Shown: positions 1 through 7,859 of the stretch, one piece after another
Layout of the letters: every line of letters begins with the position of its first letter
Position numbering within the stretch: the stretch's first letter is position 1
Source: a bacterium OL-1
GTDB lineage: Bacteria > Actinomycetota > Coriobacteriia > Coriobacteriales > Atopobiaceae
Direction of reading: 5' to 3'
Assembly: GCA_000752675.2 (NCBI GenBank)
Contig: LM994625.1
Location: forward strand, 489 to 48,494
DNA length: 48,006 nt
Made by a program: the position numbers and the translations under genes
Notes under the pieces: generated by a model
What the model was told of the DNA's origin: nothing
Database searches by the model: none
The model's input: only the letters and a program-made list of their open reading frames with translations

Positions 1-526
1 GCCTTATACCCGCCTGGGAAGTCTCGTTTGTTTCCTCCATGTTTCCTACATAAGTGGACTGTTATCGCAGGTCACGGGTCTGGGTAATATGCCTCCCGCA
101 CATTGGATCCTTGATACCCGGTTTTAGGAACTGCCCGTTCGTACTCACGAACCTCTCTCCGAGAGTTCGCCGTCGCTGGAGGTCCCCTTTAGCAAGAGCT
201 GCAATCAAATAGCGCTCTCCGGAGATACGCCTGCCCTCCAGCGAAAAGCCGGCTGGCCCTGCTCGCCCATGCCGCGCCATTTCGCTGTTTAGGAATTTTC
301 CGAACGGTTAGGGAGGTCTAACCGTCTATATTCTGCGGCATCACTGAGATGCCGCGCCATTTCGCTGTTTAGAGTGACTTAACCGTTCGGAATCTGCGGT
401 ACTTCTCTGATGCCGCCTGTACCCACCGTTTAACGGCATCCAACCGTTCGATATCCGCGACAACGCCGCAACGGCATACCCTACATAGAGAAAGGGGGCA
501 ACGGAAAACCCGTTGCCCCCTTTTTT
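1..526 (+). ncRNA. candidate structured noncoding RNA, 5' end outside the window
   Basis: No credible gene is present in this stretch. It is rich in nested inverted repeats and ends in a strong intrinsic terminator on the + strand. The segment GCCGCGCCATTTCGCTGTTT occurs twice (from about 272 and 352), and AACCGT-type motifs followed by TCTGCGG or TCCGCG occur three times (about 325-345, 385-400 and 440-460). ATGCCGC at 270 can pair with GCGGCAT at 337 around an inner ACGGTTAG/CTAACCGT hairpin. This repeated, nested pairing with a terminator suggests a large structured RNA or a long leader. I cannot match it to a known family. The short reading frame antisense at 62-280 looks accidental. Confidence 0.4.
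494..526 (+). terminator. intrinsic terminator
   Basis: An 11-bp perfect stem (GGGGGCAACGG with CCGTTGCCCCC) with an AAAA loop is followed on the + strand by six T. It ends whatever is transcribed from the left edge. Read on the minus strand the stem is followed by TTTCTCT, so it may also stop the gene at 563-1393. Confidence 0.85.
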
Positions 527-562
527 CATACCTATATAGTGCGAAGAGCGTGCGAGAAGGAA

Positions 563-1393
563 CTAGTCCTCGTTGCGGAAGCTGCGTCCGTAGCCGCCGC
601 GATCGTTGCCGCCACGGTAGCCGCCACGGTCCGAATTGCCACGGTAGCCGCCACGGTCGTTACCGCCGCGGTACCCACCGCGATCGTTCCCGCCACGGTA
701 GCCGCCGCGATCCGAGCTGCCACCACGGTAGCCGCCACGGTCATTGCCGCCGCGGTACCCACCGCGGTCGTTGCCGCCACGGTACCCACCGCGGTCATTG
801 CCGCCACGGTAGCCGCCACGGTCGTTCCCGCCGCGATAGCCGCCACGGTCGTTGCCGCCACGGAAGCCGCCGCGGCCACCACGGTCACCACGATCACCGC
901 GGTCGAAGGGCTTGCGGTCATCGCGATCATCGCGCTTCTTGGCAAGGCGCTCCTGCTCGCGCTCCTTCCAGTCCTCGCCGATCTCCGTCGCAACGCCAGC
1001 CTCGATGCGGTCGAGGAACGAGGCAAGCACATCTACCTCGTCGTCCGTGAAGCCGTCGAGCGCAACGTTCTGGAGGTCGCGCGGCTTGGGCTGCTCCTCC
1101 TGGCCCTTCTCGCCAAGGGTGACGGACTGGACATTGTCATCCTCGTCCTTGGTAACAACGACGAGGTCATCGTTAGCCATGTTTCCAAGCGTGGTTCCGA
1201 GTGCGTCTGCACCAATGCCGAGGACAGTCGACATCTCCTCGACGGAAATCTCGCTCTTGAGACGCAGGAGCGCAAGCACGCGCGCGACGTTGGCGTCGGT
1301 GGCCTCCTCCTGCTCCTTGCGGTTGTGGCGAGCAATGTTCAGCATGTGCTGGACCTCGCCGAGCTTCTCCATGATCTCTGCTCTTGTGGCCAT
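563..1393 (-). CDS. winged-helix (MarR-like) protein with C-terminal RGG-repeat tail
   Basis: This is a 276-residue protein. Residues about 1-95 look like a winged-helix DNA-binding fold: an N-terminal helix, then VARVLALLRLKSEISVEEMS as the HTH, then a wing around VVVTKDEDD. An acidic linker follows, including a DGFTDDEVDVLASFLDRIE helix. From about residue 160 to the end the chain is almost only Gly, Arg, Asp, Asn and Tyr, with ten DRGGY units, most in the form NDRGGYRGG. At DNA level these are ~27-bp repeats, so copy number may vary. RGG/RGY tails bind RNA or nucleic acid without sequence specificity and promote condensation in known RNA-binding proteins; applying that here is inference. 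The ATG has AGGAGA 11 bases upstream. It is transcribed alone. The wHTH assignment is moderate and the RGG tail is certain. Confidence 0.85.
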   Translation of the reverse strand: MATRAEIMEKLGEVQHMLNIARHNRKEQEEATDANVARVLALLRLKSEISVEEMSTVLGIGADALGTTLGNMANDDLVVVTKDEDDNVQSVTLGEKGQEEQPKPRDLQNVALDGFTDDEVDVLASFLDRIEAGVATEIGEDWKEREQERLAKKRDDRDDRKPFDRGDRGDRGGRGGFRGGNDRGGYRGGNDRGGYRGGNDRGGYRGGNDRGGYRGGNDRGGYRGGSSDRGGYRGGNDRGGYRGGNDRGGYRGNSDRGGYRGGNDRGGYGRSFRNED

Positions 1394-1568
1394 GTACTAA
1401 TTTCTCCTGTCTTGCGTGATGTGAGGGCCGTAGCCCCTTAAGTCCGTGCCCGTAGGCTGGGAATTGCCACACCTTTTCCTTTAGAAGCAAACCATTATTG
1501 CGGCAACGCAGGCCGCATTTTCACGAAATTGTTGGCCTACGCAAATTGACCACCTAGGGAGAGGCGAA

Positions 1569-1597
1569 TGAGACAAAGGGACTGTCCCTTTGTCTCA
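1569..1597. repeat. 29-nt palindrome, copy 1
   Basis: This perfect palindrome has arms TGAGACAAAGGGAC and its complement. Its right-hand TCA is, on the minus strand, the TGA stop of the nucleoside hydrolase gene. The other copies are at 37406, 40362 and 41655. No T-run follows on either strand, so it is not a standard intrinsic terminator. Confidence 0.9.
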
Positions 1598-2560
1598 CAA
1601 GCCCGAGAGGAGCGTCTGGTTGATGTCGCGCTCAACCGCGGGTGCGTCGACATCCACGCACGCCTGCGTAGTTGCAGACGCGGAGTACTCGACGCACTGG
1701 CTTGGGCAGGTGGTGCGCCCTGCATCGGGACCAGAGGTCACGCAGGCGAGCGGCAGACGCAGCGTTCGGAACCACTCCGGGTGAAGCGCGCACACCACAG
1801 CGGAGGGATCGTGCGTGTAGCAGCAACCGTGCAGGGAGTACATCCCCACATGCTGGTCTATGTAGTAGTCGAGCATGTCCGCGAGATAGGCACCCGCCCT
1901 CGAGCCCGTGGCGCGCCATGCGGCGGTGTTCTCGCTGGTGAGAAGCGTGCGCATGGTGACGTCGAGGCCCACCATGGTCACGGGGACACCACTCTCGAAC
2001 ACCTCCTGGCACGCAAGGGGGTCCGCGATGATGTTGGCCTCGGCCGCTTCGGTCACATTGCCCGTGACGGTGAGTGCGCCTCCCATCATCACGATGCCGC
2101 CGATGCCTGCCATGGTCTGGGAGTCTTGCCTGATCGCAGCCGCAATGTTGGTGAGCGGCCCCGTGGGCACAAGCGTAAGGTCCTGGCCGTAGCGTCGCGC
2201 GGCATCAAGAATGAAGTCAACACCGCGGCCGGAAGCGTCTAGTTGGTCCTTGTCCGGCACGGAGACGCCGTACTTCTCGCCAATGTTTCCCACGCCGTCC
2301 GCACCGTGAATACTCACCACGTCGTTGCTGCGGAGGAACTTCTCAGCGCCCAGCGGGTGCGAGAGTCCCGCCTCTACCGGCACGTCCCGAGCGTCGAGAA
2401 GGTCGAGAAGGAAGCGGGCGTTGCAGACGCTCTGTCCCACGTGGACGTTACCAAACGTGGCCGTGACGCCAACAAGGTCGATGTCTGGGCTAGCCATCGC
2501 GTACGCAAGCGCCACGGAGTCGTCGATGCCCACGTCCATGTCTAGGAGAATCTTCTTCAT
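1595..2560 (-). CDS. inosine/uridine-preferring nucleoside hydrolase family protein
   Basis: This 321-residue enzyme of the IUNH family hydrolyses the N-glycosidic bond of ribonucleosides for purine or pyrimidine salvage. The N-terminus MKKILLDMDVGIDDS carries the family Asp cluster (D-x-D-x-G-I-D-D) that binds Ca2+ and the catalytic water. VPTGPLTNIA and GGIVMMGGA are further family motifs, and a C-terminal HDPSAVV segment supplies another metal/ribose contact. A longer reading frame extends to 2638, but the ATG at 2560 gives the canonical N-terminus and follows GGCAGG. The last codon lies inside the 29-nt palindrome, so the C-terminus may have been trimmed or replaced when the palindrome arrived. 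Substrate preference cannot be read from the sequence. Confidence 0.9.
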   Translation of the reverse strand: MKKILLDMDVGIDDSVALAYAMASPDIDLVGVTATFGNVHVGQSVCNARFLLDLLDARDVPVEAGLSHPLGAEKFLRSNDVVSIHGADGVGNIGEKYGVSVPDKDQLDASGRGVDFILDAARRYGQDLTLVPTGPLTNIAAAIRQDSQTMAGIGGIVMMGGALTVTGNVTEAAEANIIADPLACQEVFESGVPVTMVGLDVTMRTLLTSENTAAWRATGSRAGAYLADMLDYYIDQHVGMYSLHGCCYTHDPSAVVCALHPEWFRTLRLPLACVTSGPDAGRTTCPSQCVEYSASATTQACVDVDAPAVERDINQTLLSGL

Positions 2561-2743
2561 GTGCGTATCGCCTGCCTTTCTCGGTGCCTGGCCCGTCTCG
2601 CCAGGAAACACTTCGACCATAGTGTATCCGGCTGCCAAGTGCAGATTGTTGGATGTCGGATACGGTTGGAGTGGTCACACAATCGTGGCACGAATGTGTT
2701 GCGGGCGGGGCCCGGCGGGTCTGAAACTTGTGGCACGCCGCCC

Positions 2744-2774
2744 TTGACCTTCACGTTACGTGAGGGTTTATCGT
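2744..2774 (+). promoter_or_regulatory. MerR-type promoter with operator in a 19-bp spacer
   Basis: TTGACC (2744-2749) and TATCGT (2769-2774) are separated by 19 bp, the lengthened spacer typical of MerR-activated promoters. The spacer carries the perfect odd palindrome CACGT-T-ACGTG (2752-2762) flanked by CCTT and AGGG. It precedes a MerR-family gene, so autoregulation is the natural reading. Confidence 0.75.
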
Positions 2775-2801
2775 CTGCTCGGCACGCGAGAGGAGACGGC
2801 A

Positions 2802-3608
2802 ATGGGAGACGCACTGTCAGCGGACCGCACGTACACGATAGGAGAGCTGGCAACCATATCCGGTGCAACGGAGCGGGCGCTCCGCCACTACGAGGACCTG
2901 GGGCTTCTCTCGCCCGCGCGCGGCGAGAACGGCTACCGGCGCTATGGCGAGAAGGACGTCGAGCGCTTGCAGCAGGTACTCCTGTTCCGCGCGTGTGGAA
3001 TGGGGCTCTCTGAGATTCGTGAGCTGCTGGAGAGCCCCGACTACGACGCAGCGCTGGCCCTCGAGCGACACCTCAAGACCCTGCGTGTGCGTCAACGGGA
3101 GCTCGAGGCACTGGTAGAGACGGTTGAAATGACCATTGCGACGATGAGGGGACAGCAGACCATGACCAACGAGGAACGCTTCCGCGGCCTCAAGGAGCAG
3201 GCTATCGAGACAAACGAGAACGCCTACGGCGCAGAGGCGCGCGAGCGCTACGGCGACGACGCGGTGAACGCGGCCAACGAGCGCGTGCGGGCGATGAGCG
3301 AGAAGGACTGGAACGAGATGCGCAAGCTTGAGCAGGGCATCATCCGACAGCTCAAGGCCGCCATGGCGACAGGCGACCCCGCCGGAGACGCGGCGCAGGA
3401 GCTGGTTGTCCTGCATCGTCGCTGGATCTGCGGCTACTGGGGCGAAGGCCGCTACTCTGCCCAGGCACACCTGGCGCTTGGCGAGATGTACCTCGCGGAC
3501 GAGAGGTTCCGCGACTACTACGACTCGCGTGCGGGCGTGGGGGCAACAGAGTTCCTCGTGGCGGCGCTTCGCGCGCAGCTGGGCGATGGTGGACCTGAGA
3601 TGGAGTAG
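2802..3608 (+). CDS. MerR-family regulator with TipAS-like ligand domain
   Basis: The protein has 268 residues. Residues about 9-77 are a MerR winged helix (YTIGELATISGATERALRHY, GYRRYGEKDVERL). A coiled-coil dimer helix follows to about residue 120. The C-terminal half (EERFRGLKEQAIETNENAYGAEA onward) resembles the antibiotic-binding TipAS domain of the TipA/Mta group, which activates multidrug-resistance genes on ligand binding. The start at 2802 follows AGGAGACGGCA; the reading frame could extend to 2760, but that lies inside the promoter. It probably regulates itself through the 2744-2774 promoter. No efflux pump is adjacent. Confidence 0.92.
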   Translation: MGDALSADRTYTIGELATISGATERALRHYEDLGLLSPARGENGYRRYGEKDVERLQQVLLFRACGMGLSEIRELLESPDYDAALALERHLKTLRVRQRELEALVETVEMTIATMRGQQTMTNEERFRGLKEQAIETNENAYGAEARERYGDDAVNAANERVRAMSEKDWNEMRKLEQGIIRQLKAAMATGDPAGDAAQELVVLHRRWICGYWGEGRYSAQAHLALGEMYLADERFRDYYDSRAGVGATEFLVAALRAQLGDGGPEME

Positions 3609-3627
3609 GTTTGCGCGCAAAGGGCGG

Positions 3628-3698
3628 GGGTAGCTCAAAGCCGGGTGGAGGAGAAGCCCAAGATCCGGGGGGTAGAGAAGTCCAAAGTCGGGGGTTCT
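3628..3698. repeat. degenerate ~27-nt tandem repeat
   Basis: Read on the minus strand, three imperfect units follow the pattern CCCGG-x-TTTGGxCTTCTC. The stretch follows the MerR gene and has no convincing gene. Confidence 0.35.
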
Positions 3699-3846
3699 CA
3701 TCCCAAAGGCATTTTGCAGGTTTTTTCTCTTTTCTTGTAGACGGCACCACGCTGGGGGATGCGCCCTGTCAATTGTTGGCCTTGGTTTACATGTGACGGA
3801 GCACCGACCCCGCGCGGTGAGCGCAGGCAAGCAGAGAGAGGCATGC

Positions 3847-4050
3847 ATGGACACCCAGAAGCGCACGCTCAAGCTCGGCATCGACATTGCCCTGGCGGTT
3901 CTACTCGTTGGGAGCTATATGACGGGGCATGCAGAGCCGCACGTACACGCCCTGGTTGGCCTGCTGTTTGTGATGCTGCTGGTGGCGCACGTGTGGATCA
4001 ACCGCGAGCGCCTGGAGAAGCTGCTCGATCGCACAGGCGAGAATGACTAG
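3847..4050 (+). CDS. small two-helix membrane protein, DUF4405-like
   Basis: This 67-residue protein has two predicted membrane helices (LGIDIALAVLLVGSYMTG and ALVGLLFVMLLVAHVWIN). His residues sit near both helix ends (GHAEPHVHALVG and AHVWINRERLEKLL), a pattern seen in DUF4405 and cytochrome b561-like proteins, where such His can bind heme. The start at 3847 follows AGAGAGG; an upstream in-frame ATG at 3793 has no ribosome site. Heme binding is inference. Confidence 0.7.
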   Translation: MDTQKRTLKLGIDIALAVLLVGSYMTGHAEPHVHALVGLLFVMLLVAHVWINRERLEKLLDRTGEND

Positions 4051-4142
4051 CGGCGAAGCCGAGGCTCACCGCTGAAACCGCAGCGGACCGGAAAAGTGGT
4101 CCTCCCCTGATTTGGTCCGTCAGGGTTGTCCCCAAGGCCTGA

Positions 4143-4217
4143 TTATTGAACGTTTTTCCTGGCATTCTGGAACTCAACTGGGGAAACGTTCTTCTCGCCA
4201 GGAATAACGCGCAATAA
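4143..4217 (+). repeat. family A inverted-repeat element, copy A1
   Basis: This 75-nt element begins TTATTGAACG and ends CGCGCAATAA, so its ends are inverted repeats. An internal CAACTGG lies at element positions 33-39. It has the same layout as A2, A3 and A4 and is the most diverged at its left end. Confidence 0.75.
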
Positions 4218-4229
4218 TTGCCAAGAGAT

Positions 4230-4291
4230 GCGCGGGTGCCAGCCGAGAGAGACATGCGCGCTCCAGCCGAGAATCGCGCGTGCCAGCCGAG
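4230..4291. repeat. three short direct repeats
   Basis: Three copies of GCGCG-n-CCAGCCGAG begin at 4230, 4256 and 4276, just after A1. The rest of the 4051-4528 gap holds no gene; it also contains a repeated CCTCGGGGCGGCAG (about 4450 and 4478). Confidence 0.55.
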
Positions 4292-4528
4292 GAAGTCAGG
4301 CACGCCACCGGACATACGGCAACACCCCCATGCGCGTGTTGTTCTTGCGCATTATTGCCGCCTACAGCAGCCCCGAAGCAGTCGAGAAACACGCGGCGCC
4401 TAGGCTGTTCAGAGTTTTTGCAGGAAGGCGTGCGGGCCCCCGGCGTCGGCCTCGGGGCGGCAGGCCACGACGCGGGCCTCGGGGCGGCAGACCCCGTGGG
4501 CACGCCTCGCGGGCAGAAGGAGAGCCAC

Positions 4529-5569
4529 ATGGCGGCATGGAGGCGCCTGGGCGAGGTCATCGCCCACAACATGGTGTTTCTGGTACCTCTCTGCCTGGTG
4601 TTTGGCGTCTGCGCACCCGACGCGTTCGCTGTCCTCAAGCCCCTGGTCACGCCCATGTTTGCCTTTGTGACCTTCCAAGGTTCTCTGGGTAACAACTTCT
4701 TCAACCTGGCGCGCACCTTCAAGCGGCCCGCCCCCATGCTCGTTGCCATTGCGATTTCGCAGGTGCTCATGCCACTTGTGGGCTGGGTGCTGGGCGGGCT
4801 TCTCTTCTCGGACCCAAACATCGTAGCCGGCATTGTCCTTGAGTACTCGGTCCCCATCGCGGTGACGTCCACCATGTGGATAGGCATCTACGCTGGCGAC
4901 ATGTCGCTCGCTCTGGGAACGCTGCTCATCTCGACGCTCATCTCGCCCGTGACCATCCCCGCAACTCTGAGGCTCCTGGTGGGCGCAACGGTGCAGGTTG
5001 ACGCGGCTGGCATGTTCTTTGACATGCTCATCATGATCGCGCTGCCAGCGCTCGCCGCCACCGCGCTCAACCAGGCAACGCGCGGCCGCGTCAAGGCGAC
5101 GCTCTCCCCCGCCCTAGCGCCACTCGCCCGCATCTTTGTGATTCTCGTCATCACCACAAACTCGACGAGCCTGCACGACTTCATGTTCAACCTCACGCCG
5201 GAGCTCGCCGGCGTTATGGTGTTCATTGCTGCCATGGCGTCGTCGGGCTACCTCTGGGGTTTTGCCGCCACGCGCCTCATGCACCTGGAGCGCGAGCAGG
5301 CCGTGACGCTCACGTTCTGCTCGGCGCTCAGGAACATCTCGGCCGGCGCCGTCATCGCGCAGGCGTACTTCCCCGCGGCGACCATGTTCCCCGTGATGAC
5401 GGGGACGCTCTTCAACCAGTTCCTCGCAGCAGTCTTTGGCCGGGTGTTCTCGCGCGCGTTTTCACCGGATGCCAACGAGGGCGACCAGCCAGCGAGAGAC
5501 ACAGAAGCACCCGGGGCAGACTGCTCTAGTCCAGCTCACCGTCCGCAAGGGCACGAATCCGCTGCATGA
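4529..5569 (+). CDS. bile acid:sodium symporter (BASS) family membrane protein
   Basis: This 346-residue, very hydrophobic protein has 9-10 predicted membrane helices. The segments PMFAFVTFQGSLGNNFFNLA, SVPIAVTSTMWIGIYAGD and SALRNISAGAVIAQAYFP correspond to the BASS/SBF fold, whose members move organic anions with Na+. The real substrate is unknown and need not be a bile acid. The ATG at 4529 follows AAGGAGAGCC; the upstream 83 codons of open frame look like GC-rich noise. The polar C-terminal tail (about 30 residues) runs antisense into the end of the LytTR gene, a 44-bp tail-to-tail overlap. Confidence 0.85.
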   Translation: MAAWRRLGEVIAHNMVFLVPLCLVFGVCAPDAFAVLKPLVTPMFAFVTFQGSLGNNFFNLARTFKRPAPMLVAIAISQVLMPLVGWVLGGLLFSDPNIVAGIVLEYSVPIAVTSTMWIGIYAGDMSLALGTLLISTLISPVTIPATLRLLVGATVQVDAAGMFFDMLIMIALPALAATALNQATRGRVKATLSPALAPLARIFVILVITTNSTSLHDFMFNLTPELAGVMVFIAAMASSGYLWGFAATRLMHLEREQAVTLTFCSALRNISAGAVIAQAYFPAATMFPVMTGTLFNQFLAAVFGRVFSRAFSPDANEGDQPARDTEAPGADCSSPAHRPQGHESAA

Positions 5570-6341
5570 CCTCTGCGCGGCGCGCCTTGGGAAGCGGGAC
5601 TCGCTCGTTGCCCTCCATAATGATGGACGTCTGGTCAACGGCATGGATACGCTCAGGGTTCACGGCGTAGCTGCGGTGGACCTTCATGAGGTGTGGAAAG
5701 ACGGCGACCGCCTCACCAAACGAGGCGCGCGTCTCGAACGAGCCGTACGCCAGGCTCAAGCGGGAGCGCTTGCCCACCGCCTCGACGAGAGTGACATCCA
5801 TGGGTGCCACAAGGTGCATCGTGCCCTCGCGGTCGTAAATCTCCACGCGATGCTGGTCGGTCTTATCGGCAGTGCGGTCATCGAGGTAGCGCTTGGCAGC
5901 GCGACCGATAACGTTGCAGAAGGACTCCCCGGACGCGACGGGCAGCTCGTTTCTGGGGTGCGAGATGTAAAGCGAGCGAATGCGGAGCTCGCCGTCAATG
6001 AGTTCCCAGATGATCTGCATGCGCTGCTGCACCCGCGCAAAGACGGACGCTCCGGCGTCGGTTGTCACGATGTAGCGGCCGATGATCGAGAGGGCTCGCC
6101 CGCAGTTCTGGACAACGGTGTACTCCTGCTGCGATTGACGGCAGGGCACAAGCTCCTTGAGGTTCTCCTCGAGGTCCGCGCGCATCGCATCGATGCCGCG
6201 CATGTAACGGTTCTGCTCGGGCGCCACCCACATCACGTTGTTGGCGCAGAGCGACAGGGCGTACTCGATGTCAAGCTGCCAGAAGCGTCTGAGAAGCTCC
6301 CGCGTGAGCCAGAGCGCCTTCTCCTCCAGTTCTTTCCGCAT
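5526..6341 (-). CDS. LytTR DNA-binding regulator with N-terminal NTF2/SnoaL-like domain
   Basis: This 271-residue protein has two parts. Residues about 1-150 resemble a SnoaL/NTF2-like fold (FWQLDIEYALSLCANNVMWVAP, then YMRGIDAMRADLEENL). The C-terminal ~100 residues are a LytTR domain, recognised by HLMKVHRSYAVNPERIHAV and the basic end. No receiver domain is present, so the NTF2-like pocket may sense a ligand. The ATG at 6341 follows a GGGGGGT stretch; a TTG at 6380 is a weaker alternative. It converges with the BASS gene, and no linked target operon is obvious. Confidence 0.8.
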   Translation of the reverse strand: MRKELEEKALWLTRELLRRFWQLDIEYALSLCANNVMWVAPEQNRYMRGIDAMRADLEENLKELVPCRQSQQEYTVVQNCGRALSIIGRYIVTTDAGASVFARVQQRMQIIWELIDGELRIRSLYISHPRNELPVASGESFCNVIGRAAKRYLDDRTADKTDQHRVEIYDREGTMHLVAPMDVTLVEAVGKRSRLSLAYGSFETRASFGEAVAVFPHLMKVHRSYAVNPERIHAVDQTSIIMEGNERVPLPKARRAEVMQRIRALADGELD

Positions 6342-6490
6342 TTGATACCCCCCAACAAGGTCCCAACCGACGCTTGCCAAGCCTAAGTTTACTTTTGCGA
6401 GGGCATCCTTGGGCGCAGTGGTCTACCAGTGGAGAGGAAGTGGGCTACGACCGTACGTTGATATCCACGTAAGTTCCTGTGTACGCGCAC

Positions 6491-7537
6491 CTAGCGCGGT
6501 CCCAGCCGGCACAGGTAGTGCGAACCCTTGACCCACTCGTGGTTGAGACAGTCGCGCATGCAGAACTCGACGGCCCGCTCGTGGTGGCGAACGAGCCACC
6601 CAAAGGAGTCGTAGCTGCCGTCGTCGGTGAGGTACGTCTCGCCCTGGGCGTACGCGTAGGCAACAGAGCCCGTGCCCACGAAGAGGTTGCCTCCTCGGTT
6701 GCGCTGCACGACGTCCGGGTAGGCGTGGGTGTGGCCTGTGAAGAGAATGGCACCTGCGTGGGAAAAGACCACAGAGCGAAGGTCGGCGTCATCCTCGAGT
6801 GAGTTCTCGAATCCCCAGCCACCGGGATAGGAATCCGTGACGGTATACTGCAGCGGCTCGTGGACAAAGACGAAGGAGGGCACGCCGGCGGCCTGGTCCT
6901 CGTCGAGAAGGCCAGAGAGCCACGACAGTTGCGCGGCGCTGAGCTTGAAGGTGTCTGTCGTCGAGACGTCGTAGGGCGAGACGTACTCGTCAGGGCCAAG
7001 TGCAATAACGTGCGAGCCGCCCACGTAGCGGTCATAGTAGACGGAGCTGGCACCGGTCCTCTCCAGGAAGTTGGCGTGCAGGCTCTCGACGCTCTCGCGT
7101 GTGTGGGTGCCGTCGCCCATCTGCTCGTGATTGCCCATCACGCAGGTAAAGGAACCCGGGAACGAGAAGCCCGCCGCCTGGGCGCGCCGCTCGAAGATGT
7201 CGTACTGGTACTGATAGCCGTTGTTCGTAATGTCTCCGTTGACCACCACGGAGTCAACGGCATCCCAGTTCTCGGCGATGTCCCCAAGGGCGTTCCCGAG
7301 GTTGTCGTCGTAGTCTGGGGCGTCATCGTCCACGTGCGTGTCGCTTATGACCGCAAAGGACGAGACAAGCGAGCCGTACGTTCCCTCGTCGACCGGCGCG
7401 GCGTCCGCGAGGGACACCAGTGTGGGGCCAGTCTCGGTTGCAGAAGCGGGGTCCGCAGCGCCAACTGCCGCGATGGCCGCCGCCGACGCGCAGGTGATGG
7501 CCCCGGCCCGGAAGAACTGCCTTCTCGTGAGACTCAT
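6491..7537 (-). CDS. Tat-exported calcineurin-like metallophosphoesterase
   Basis: The protein has 348 residues. A twin-arginine signal (SLTRRQFFRAG, then an Ala-rich core) exports the folded enzyme. The metallophosphoesterase motifs appear in order: SDTHVDDD (metal D-x-H), NGDITNNG (GD), GNHE, and GHTHAYP near the C-terminus. FVFVHEP gives another metal His. The start at 7537 follows GAGGAGGGG at good spacing. It is monocistronic. The substrate (phosphodiester, nucleotide or phosphoprotein) cannot be inferred. Confidence 0.9.
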   Translation of the reverse strand: MSLTRRQFFRAGAITCASAAAIAAVGAADPASATETGPTLVSLADAAPVDEGTYGSLVSSFAVISDTHVDDDAPDYDDNLGNALGDIAENWDAVDSVVVNGDITNNGYQYQYDIFERRAQAAGFSFPGSFTCVMGNHEQMGDGTHTRESVESLHANFLERTGASSVYYDRYVGGSHVIALGPDEYVSPYDVSTTDTFKLSAAQLSWLSGLLDEDQAAGVPSFVFVHEPLQYTVTDSYPGGWGFENSLEDDADLRSVVFSHAGAILFTGHTHAYPDVVQRNRGGNLFVGTGSVAYAYAQGETYLTDDGSYDSFGWLVRHHERAVEFCMRDCLNHEWVKGSHYLCRLGPR

Positions 7538-7754
7538 GGTGACCCCTCCTCGTTCAGCTACCTTGAATTCCAAGGTATGACGCGGGGCTTAAACGCCGCT
7601 GAAGCAGGGGCGTTAAGGGACCCAAAGTGGTCCAAGCCACACGGAGGGAGCGCAAGGCTCGACGGGAACTTAATAAGAAGTTGGGGTTTTCTGAAAGCCG
7701 CGGGGGGACGCATTATCGCCGGAGGGCCGATACTGTTGAAAAACTCACCAGAAA

Positions 7755-7790
7755 TGGCCTTCCGGCGACAAATTGTCTCCGGAAGGCCTT
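7755..7790 (-). terminator. hairpin terminator of the DAHP synthase gene
   Basis: GGCCTTCCGG pairs with CCGGAAGGCC, extended by GACA/TGTC around a small loop. It lies ~70 bases past the stop of the gene at 7860-8888 and is followed on the minus strand by ATTTCT, a weak T-run. Confidence 0.6.
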
Positions 7791-7859
7791 CTGCGTTGCA
7801 AAACGCTCCAAATGGAGGCTATTGGCGACACGCGACACGCCACGCGCGTCGCCGCGCCA

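Noticed and set aside
62-280. 72-codon minus-strand frame
   Set aside because: It lies in the repeat-rich left-edge region, with no ribosome site and no recognisable domain.
539-1441. 300-codon + strand frame rich in Ala/Val/Thr
   Set aside because: It is the antisense of the RGG-repeat gene; the low-complexity repeats mirror it.
1569-1597. Intrinsic terminator reading of the 29-nt palindromes
   Set aside because: No T-run follows on either strand at any of the four copies, and the glutamine synthetase gene has a separate real terminator next to its copy.
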